A program made the translations under genes and the position numbers. A stretch of DNA of 19,216 nucleotides, taken from JAVKLU01 sp031538895. Lineage in GTDB: Bacteria; Pseudomonadota; Gammaproteobacteria; Burkholderiales; Burkholderiaceae. Shown here in pieces: positions 14,395-19,216 of the stretch. The notes under the pieces are model-generated. The model did not search any database. It had not been told where the DNA came from and was given only the letters and a program-made list of their open reading frames with translations. Numbering within the stretch: the first letter of the stretch is position 1; each line of letters opens with the position of its first letter. The stretch is from contig JAVKLU010000007.1 in the NCBI GenBank assembly GCA_031538895.1, positions 1-19,216 of the forward strand, written 5' to 3'.

Positions 14395-14961
14395 TCAATG
14401 AGGTATCGCGGCTTGATTAGGAACCCATAAATTTAAGCGTGGCAACATTGCGCGATAAGGCGTCAATAACAAAACTGCCATCGTCAACTTCACTGCCAAA
14501 TCGCCTGCGGCCCAAGTTAACCAAGGAGCATCAGTCCCTGCAAAAGCAATATAAAAGAAAATAGAAGTATCAAACACAGATGCGATGGCTGACCCAATCA
14601 ATGGCGCTTTCCACCATGACATGGCGCGCCAGCGATTAAAAAGCGTGATGTCCATCATTTGTGATAGAAAAAACGCTAAGCCTGAAGCCAAGGCGATTCG
14701 CGTATCCGCCAAATACAAAGACAAAATCACTGCGCAGAAAAAACCCACCCAAGCAACTTTTCGTGCGGCAAGCGCTCCGACAGCACGATTGGTCAAGTCA
14801 GAAACTAAAAAAACGAAGGGATAGGTAAAAGCTCCCCATGTCAACCAATCATTGATTGAAAATTGCACGGCATAGTTTGAAAGAACGATTACCAAGGTCA
14901 TCGCAGTAATCGGGCGCACTAACTGACGCAAACTTTGATAGTGTTTTTTAATAAAAATCAT
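14395..14961 (-). CDS. VUT-family membrane protein, probable queuosine-precursor transporter
   Basis: The 188-residue protein is mostly hydrophobic, with about five or six membrane segments (roughly 17-35, 41-55, 67-88, 90-100, 117-138, 150-166). The segment TYPFVFLVSDLTNRAVG (46-62) matches the conserved YP-x(3,5)-D-x-x-N-x-x-G of the VUT/YhhQ family, and GDLAVKLTMA (153-162) is also typical. YhhQ (QueT-like) takes up preQ0 and preQ1 for queuosine tRNA modification; that substrate is inferred here. It is somewhat shorter than E. coli YhhQ (about 220). I looked in the 146-bp upstream gap for a preQ1 riboswitch and could not recognise one. The gene lies where hfq often follows der in betaproteobacteria. 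Confidence 0.83.
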   Translation of the reverse strand: MIFIKKHYQSLRQLVRPITAMTLVIVLSNYAVQFSINDWLTWGAFTYPFVFLVSDLTNRAVGALAARKVAWVGFFCAVILSLYLADTRIALASGLAFFLSQMMDITLFNRWRAMSWWKAPLIGSAIASVFDTSIFFYIAFAGTDAPWLTWAAGDLAVKLTMAVLLLTPYRAMLPRLNLWVPNQAAIPH

Positions 14962-15063
14962 GACTTTGAAAAGTGAATAATTAAAGTGAGGAAGCCTTCA
15001 AATAACGAGTTTTTAGGTATTTTTATTGCACTAAAAATCTATCAAAATAAAGGCTGGGCGCGT

Positions 15064-15108
15064 GACAAAATATCTCAGGTTCACAAAAATATTTATTTAG
15101 ATTTTGTC
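15064..15108 (-). repeat. 8-bp inverted repeat at the der stop codon
   Basis: GACAAAAT (15064-15071) and ATTTTGTC (15101-15108) are perfect reverse complements about 29 bases apart, the second touching the der stop codon. The stem is almost wholly AT and has no T run, so termination is doubtful. A second AT-rich hairpin (TTTTTAG/CTAAAAA) lies at about 15012-15039. I see no other element in the gap to the VUT gene. Confidence 0.3.
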
Positions 15109-16445
15109 TAACGGTCTTCGTCATAGGGATTTTTACCGTTACGGAACTCGACGCGCAAAGGCGTGCCGATCAATTTAAATTCTTCGCGAAATATTTTTTC
15201 TAAATAACGCTTGTAGTCGGCATCAATTCGATTTAAGGCATTGCCATGAACCACCACTACTGGTGGGTTTTTACCCCCTTGATGCGCATAACGTAATTTA
15301 GGACGAATTACACCTTGGCGACGCGGCGCATGATGTTCAACCGCTTTAATCAAGGCGCGCGTCAATTGCGGCGTTGATAATTTTGTCGTTGCCGCTTCGT
15401 AGGCTTCACGGGCGGACCGCATCAAAGCACTAATCCCTTGCTGTTTTAGGGCCGAAATAAAATGCAAGCGCGCAAATTGTAAAAAACCTAAACGCAGCTC
15501 CAATTGATGTTTGGTCTGGGCGCGTTCATCATGATCAGTGTCATCCCATTTGTTAACCGCGAGCACCAAACCACGCCCCGATTCCAAAATATGCCCACCG
15601 ATGTGCGCATCTTGCTCCGAAATTTCTTGACCTGGATCCAACAACAACACGACAACGTGCGCGTCTAAAATTGCTTGCAAGGTTTTGACGACTGAAAATT
15701 TTTCAACCGTTTCAAAAATTTTGCCGCGCTTACGCAAACCCGCCGTATCAATCAAGGTATAACGCCCATCCTCGTAATCAAACGGAATATAAATCGCATC
15801 ACGCGTAGTGCCCGGCATGTCAAACGCAATCACCCGCTCCTCACCCATCAATGAATTGATCAGAGTGGATTTGCCCACATTAGGGCGTCCGACAATCGCA
15901 ACTTTGATACGCCCGTTGTCGAGGTCTTCGTCGTTTTTATCCTCGACAAAATACGATAACGATTTTTCTAATAACTCACCAATACCATCGCCATGTGCGG
16001 ATGACACCGCAAAAAAATCACCCCAACCCAAGGCATGAAATTCGCCAACAATCGCGTGATCGCGCATTCCTTCAGTTTTATTCACCGCCAAAATAATGGG
16101 TTTATTCGCTTGACCGTGACGGCGCAGAAAATGACTGACTTCCTGATCATGCGGTGTTAAACCCGCACGGCCATCCACCAAAAAAATGACAGCATCAGCT
16201 TCAATCAAAGCCTGCTTGGTTTGGCGCGCCATTTCAACTTCAATGCCCTCTTTCACCACGGGTTCAAATCCACCGGTATCAATCACCAAAAAAGGACGAC
16301 CGTTATGGCGTGCCATGCCGTACTGACGGTCACGTGTCAATCCGGGATGATCAGCAACCAGGGCATCACGCGAACGCGTGAAACGATTGAATAAAGTTGA
16401 TTTACCTACGTTGGCTCGCCCAACGATGGCAATAACAGGAAGCAT
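15108..16445 (-). CDS. der: Ribosome biogenesis GTPase Der (EngA)
   Basis: Der is an essential tandem-GTPase needed for 50S subunit assembly. The 445-residue protein shows both G domains: the first with GRANVGKS (9-16), DTGG (56-59) and NKTE (122-125), the second with GRPNVGKS (186-193), a DTAG and NKWD. A C-terminal KH-like domain (about 355-445) follows, ending FREEFKLIGTPLRVEFRNGKNPY, as in other Der proteins. Length is normal. It lies 20 bp downstream of bamB on the same strand, the usual bamB-der order. A plus-strand frame at 15808-16038 is a shadow. Confidence 0.97.
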   Translation of the reverse strand: MLPVIAIVGRANVGKSTLFNRFTRSRDALVADHPGLTRDRQYGMARHNGRPFLVIDTGGFEPVVKEGIEVEMARQTKQALIEADAVIFLVDGRAGLTPHDQEVSHFLRRHGQANKPIILAVNKTEGMRDHAIVGEFHALGWGDFFAVSSAHGDGIGELLEKSLSYFVEDKNDEDLDNGRIKVAIVGRPNVGKSTLINSLMGEERVIAFDMPGTTRDAIYIPFDYEDGRYTLIDTAGLRKRGKIFETVEKFSVVKTLQAILDAHVVVLLLDPGQEISEQDAHIGGHILESGRGLVLAVNKWDDTDHDERAQTKHQLELRLGFLQFARLHFISALKQQGISALMRSAREAYEAATTKLSTPQLTRALIKAVEHHAPRRQGVIRPKLRYAHQGGKNPPVVVVHGNALNRIDADYKRYLEKIFREEFKLIGTPLRVEFRNGKNPYDEDR

Positions 16446-16465
16446 ATTTTTGAGAGAAAGCTCAG

Positions 16466-17608
16466 TTAAGGCTGAGTGTTATAAGCGTACAAATTTCCGT
16501 TATGAGTTTGCACGATGAGAATTTTATCGGCCAAGATCATGCTGGCAACGCCACTACTATGAGTCTCAAGACGCGACAAAAAACTACCGTCTTCACGCGA
16601 GAGCAGATGCACGTAACCTTCAAAATCACCGTAAGCAACCGCTTTACCAAAAGTCACGGCGGCACTTAATTGACGGTCTTTCATTTTGTCGTTTTGCCAC
16701 AGGTTCAAACCCGTATTGGTAATAAACGCATAGGCAACACCGCGCTCATCGCTGGCAAATAAATACTGCCCATCGCCCCCAACTGCCGAGTTGGTTGAAA
16801 ACGGTTTTTTCCATACCACGTTACCGCTTAATCCGTCAATGCAAAAAATAGCACCTTGATAAGTGCCCATGCAAATATTCTCGCCCACACTAATCGGTGT
16901 GCCGACAATCGCCGTTAACCGTTCTAACTCGTTGCTACCTGTGGTTTCAACGATTTTACTTTCCCACAAAATACTGCCGTTGTTCGACGACACGGCGAGT
17001 AATTTTGAATCAGGAAAAGACACAAAAGCAATCGATCCCGAACTCAATACCCCACGCGAATCACGCAGTAACAAAGACGGTAATGAACGTTGAATAATCC
17101 ATAAACGTCGACCGCTTGATACGTCGTAACCGGACAAGCGGTTATCAATTGTTTGTGCCACCACTGTATCGCGCGCTAGGCCAGGTAAAGACAAAATTTC
17201 ACTGGACAGCTGGCGTCGCCATTTTTCTTTGCCATTTTGATCCAAAGCAATTAAAAAACCTTGTTCGCCCGCGACTAAAATATTTTTCGCGTCACCAGTC
17301 ACTCCTACCGTCAAATTTATTTTTAAATCAGTACGCCAAATTTCACGCCCAGTTTTTGCCTCAAATTTAGCAACTTCGCCATTTTTTCCAGCTGCGTACA
17401 AAAAACCGTCAACAAACAAGGGGATAAAATAATTACCACCATCTTTACCCACGCTGGCGCGCCACACTTGAGGTAAATTTAAAGTCGGAGTAAATTTAAC
17501 TAAAGGTGCCGGTTTAATGATTGTGCTACTACATCCACCCAAGCCCCATAAAAAGCTCAAGGCCAAAGTTGTAATACCGAGCACTCGTGCAAATGAAATC
17601 GTCAACAT
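16466..17608 (-). CDS. bamB: Outer membrane assembly lipoprotein BamB
   Basis: BamB is a lipoprotein of the BAM complex, which inserts beta-barrel proteins into the outer membrane. The 380-residue product starts with a lipoprotein signal peptide: a hydrophobic stretch at 9-22 and lipobox LGGC with Cys26. The mature protein is a PQQ-type beta-propeller whose repeats are visible as AAGKNGEVAKFEAKTGREIWR (split around 72-92), LSGYDVSSGRRLW, LLAVSSNNGSILWESK, IFCIDGLSGNVVWKK and VHLLSREDGSFL. The end NGNLYAYN is typical. Flanked by the YfgM-like gene and der, in the conserved order. The 67-bp gap before it is AT-rich with no clear ribosome binding site. Confidence 0.95.
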   Translation of the reverse strand: MLTISFARVLGITTLALSFLWGLGGCSSTIIKPAPLVKFTPTLNLPQVWRASVGKDGGNYFIPLFVDGFLYAAGKNGEVAKFEAKTGREIWRTDLKINLTVGVTGDAKNILVAGEQGFLIALDQNGKEKWRRQLSSEILSLPGLARDTVVAQTIDNRLSGYDVSSGRRLWIIQRSLPSLLLRDSRGVLSSGSIAFVSFPDSKLLAVSSNNGSILWESKIVETTGSNELERLTAIVGTPISVGENICMGTYQGAIFCIDGLSGNVVWKKPFSTNSAVGGDGQYLFASDERGVAYAFITNTGLNLWQNDKMKDRQLSAAVTFGKAVAYGDFEGYVHLLSREDGSFLSRLETHSSGVASMILADKILIVQTHNGNLYAYNTQP

Positions 17609-17675
17609 AAATCAATAAAAATGATTGCCCAAAATGATTACCGATTAAGTCCTGAATTTGAATCGAACGATCAAT

Positions 17676-18311
17676 TTACACACTTAAAGCCGCTAATTTC
17701 AAATTCAAGATATCTTTCATTTGACCTTCTGCTTTACTCAAGGCTTTGGTATAGGCCTCACGCGCCGCATTCATATTTTTTTGTGCCAAATACACATCTC
17801 CTTTACGATCTTCAAACAACACCATAAACGCATCGGGATAACCCCAATCAGCAAGGCTTAAAGCTTGATCATATTTTTTTTGCTCTAAATATAAACTCAT
17901 TAAATCCAGAGCCGCCATCGCGCGATAAGGTGTTTTTGCTGAATCAAACACCATTTTCAATTGGGTTTCAGCGGTCGCTTGATCACCTTGTTGATAACTT
18001 TTCTTTGCCAAAGTCAAACTGGCCATCCAACTAAACGCCGTTGATGAATAATCTTTTTGCAGATGTTCAACAATCACCTTGGCCGCTTTGATATCCAGCG
18101 CATTAGGTTGACTCTCTTTGGTCAAGCGATCAAAACTCTCATAAATTTCGCTCGCGTGTTTATTGCGTTCTTGTTGCAGATATTTCCAACCGAACCAAGC
18201 AACTATCGCCACCAAGATAGTCAAGGTCACAATCGTCACCCAGCGTTTATGCTGTTGCCACCATGCTTTGATTAAATCAATACGCTCTTGTTCAATGTTG
18301 TCTAATGCCAT
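17676..18311 (-). CDS. YfgM-like tetratricopeptide membrane-anchored protein
   Basis: The 211-residue product has a short cytoplasmic N-terminus (MALDNIEQERIDLIKAWWQQ), one membrane segment (about 24-43) and a periplasmic part with TPR-like helices (TPR_21 type; for example AMAALDLMSLYLEQKKYDQAL and GDVYLAQKNMNAAREAYTKAL, each repeat part). In E. coli YfgM binds the periplasmic chaperone machinery at the Sec translocon (with PpiD); the same role is inferred here. The position between hisS and bamB is the conserved one. AGGA lies seven bases before the ATG, one of the few clear ribosome binding sites in the window. The gene begins eight bases after the hisS stop. Confidence 0.9.
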   Translation of the reverse strand: MALDNIEQERIDLIKAWWQQHKRWVTIVTLTILVAIVAWFGWKYLQQERNKHASEIYESFDRLTKESQPNALDIKAAKVIVEHLQKDYSSTAFSWMASLTLAKKSYQQGDQATAETQLKMVFDSAKTPYRAMAALDLMSLYLEQKKYDQALSLADWGYPDAFMVLFEDRKGDVYLAQKNMNAAREAYTKALSKAEGQMKDILNLKLAALSV

Positions 18312-18319
18312 GTCAAATC

Positions 18320-19216
18320 CTATTGAGATAAAAGTTGTAAATAATGAGTTTGTAGATACTGAATGAGTTCAACTCTGTTAATTTTTTCTTGCGCTTTTTC
18401 ACGCGCGCGTAACCACTTGATAGTAACCGTGTTCTGCGCAATTTCATCTTCACCCAAGATTAAGGCCAATTGCGCACCACTGTTATCCGCTCGTTTCATT
18501 TGCGACTTAAACGAACCAATCCCCACACTAGTCATGCAATGCAACACCACCGACATTTGATGCGTGCGTAATTGTTCCGCCAGTTGCATCGCCGACAAGC
18601 CACATGCCCCACCACTGTGCATTAGATAAATATCAGGATTATCTAATGGCGCGGATGTGATTTGTTTTAACAATTCAATGACCCGCTCCATACCTAAGGC
18701 AAAGCCGCACGCAGGCGTTTCATTACCTCCATACAAAGGTGTGAGTGGATCGTAACGCCCGCCGCCACAAATCGTCGCTTGTGTCCCCAAATCAGTGCTA
18801 ATCCATTCAAATACCGTACGGTTGTAGTAATCCATCCCTCGCACTAATCGCGGATTGACGCTGAAAGAAATATTGTTGGCATGAAGTAGCGCTTGCACGC
18901 CATCAAAATGTGCACGAGAAGCGTCTTCTAAAAAATCAATCAAACGTGGCGCAGCACCCAACATCTCCTGCATTGCTGGATTTTTAGAGTCCAGAATTCG
19001 CAAAGGATTTGTGTACAAACGACGTTTGGCGTCTTGGTCCAACAAAGATTCCTGCTCTTTTAAATACTCAATCAAAGCATGACGATGTGCTGCACGTTCG
19101 GGTGCATCGCCAATCGAGTTCAACTCTAAACTTACATTTTTCAAACCGAGTTTTTGCCACAAGCGCGCGCTCAACAAAATAAGTTCCGCATCAATATCCG
19201 GGCCAGAAAAACCTAA
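18320..19216 (-). CDS. hisS: Histidine-tRNA ligase, C-terminal 298 residues (partial)
   Basis: The frame is open to the window edge, so the N-terminal third (including motif 1) lies outside. The visible part begins LGFSGPDIDAELILL, matching HisRS just after the start of the catalytic insertion region. TNPLRILDSKNP, the histidine-binding LVRGMDYYNRTVFEW (class II/HisA), CGGGRYDPL and motif 3 ACGFALGMERVIELL follow. The last 100 or so residues form the anticodon-binding alpha/beta domain (from about NPDIYLMHSG). No ATG is present at the apparent start near 19177; that is an internal TTG and not the true start. The gene is upstream of the YfgM-like gene, as is usual. Confidence 0.97.
   Translation of the reverse strand, partial: LGFSGPDIDAELILLSARLWQKLGLKNVSLELNSIGDAPERAAHRHALIEYLKEQESLLDQDAKRRLYTNPLRILDSKNPAMQEMLGAAPRLIDFLEDASRAHFDGVQALLHANNISFSVNPRLVRGMDYYNRTVFEWISTDLGTQATICGGGRYDPLTPLYGGNETPACGFALGMERVIELLKQITSAPLDNPDIYLMHSGGACGLSAMQLAEQLRTHQMSVVLHCMTSVGIGSFKSQMKRADNSGAQLALILGEDEIAQNTVTIKWLRAREKAQEKINRVELIQYLQTHYLQLLSQ

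Noticed and set aside
14962..15107. Possible preQ1 riboswitch upstream of the VUT transporter gene
   Set aside because: Only AT-rich hairpins are seen; I could not match the conserved pseudoknot sequence of any preQ1 class.
18320..19177. hisS starting at 19177
   Set aside because: The codon there is an internal TTG and conserved HisRS sequence (GPDIDAEL) continues upstream to the window edge.

Overview
The window is a gene-dense, visibly AT-rich stretch of bacterial chromosome made almost entirely of housekeeping genes. The organism is most likely a betaproteobacterium. It carries earP (arginine rhamnosylation of EF-P), a tadA-ldcA pair, a DUF484-xerC pair and the run hisS / yfgM-like / bamB / der, all familiar in Beta- and partly Gammaproteobacteria. 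Both window edges cut genes: tadA at the left (last 34 codons) and hisS at the right (last 298 codons).

Layout. Positions 1-3194 (+) hold a tight run: tadA(partial)-ldcA-purK-sua5. A 55-codon lipoprotein gene, readable from the sequence though very short, lies on the minus strand at 3198-3365. Next come ppnP and tpiA (+), closed by a clear hairpin terminator at 4564-4599. A divergent tRNA pair follows: tRNA-Thr(TGT) on minus and tRNA-Pro(TGG) on plus. Positions 4980-6406 are the only accessory-looking part. They hold one orphan Mrr-like PD-(D/E)xK nuclease gene on the minus strand, whose stop codon lies inside a 47-bp imperfect palindrome resembling an integron attC site, plus a short cassette-like remnant. 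After that come ispH (-), DUF484-xerC-earP (+) and dnaG-rlmB (+). The rest is on the minus strand: a BaiN/HI0933-type flavoprotein, a VUT-family transporter, der, bamB, a YfgM-like protein and hisS.

Functions. The genes cover cell-wall recycling (ldcA), purine and nucleoside metabolism (purK, ppnP), tRNA modification and charging (tadA, sua5, hisS, possibly queuosine-precursor uptake by the VUT protein), glycolysis (tpiA), isoprenoid synthesis (ispH), replication and chromosome resolution (dnaG, xerC), ribosome and EF-P maturation (der, rlmB, earP) and outer-membrane assembly (bamB, yfgM-like). Several usual partners are missing from the neighbourhood: purE beside purK, efp beside earP, rpsU and rpoD around dnaG, and hfq after der. 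This suggests a rearranged gene order. Most genes show no recognisable Shine-Dalgarno sequence; the nuclease gene, with GGAG seven bases before its ATG, is an exception.

The most interesting items are the attC-like site with its nuclease, two short degenerate tandem repeats of different period (9 bp before dnaG, 11 bp after rlmB), and a long-stem inverted repeat just after earP. I do not see a complete new multi-gene system.
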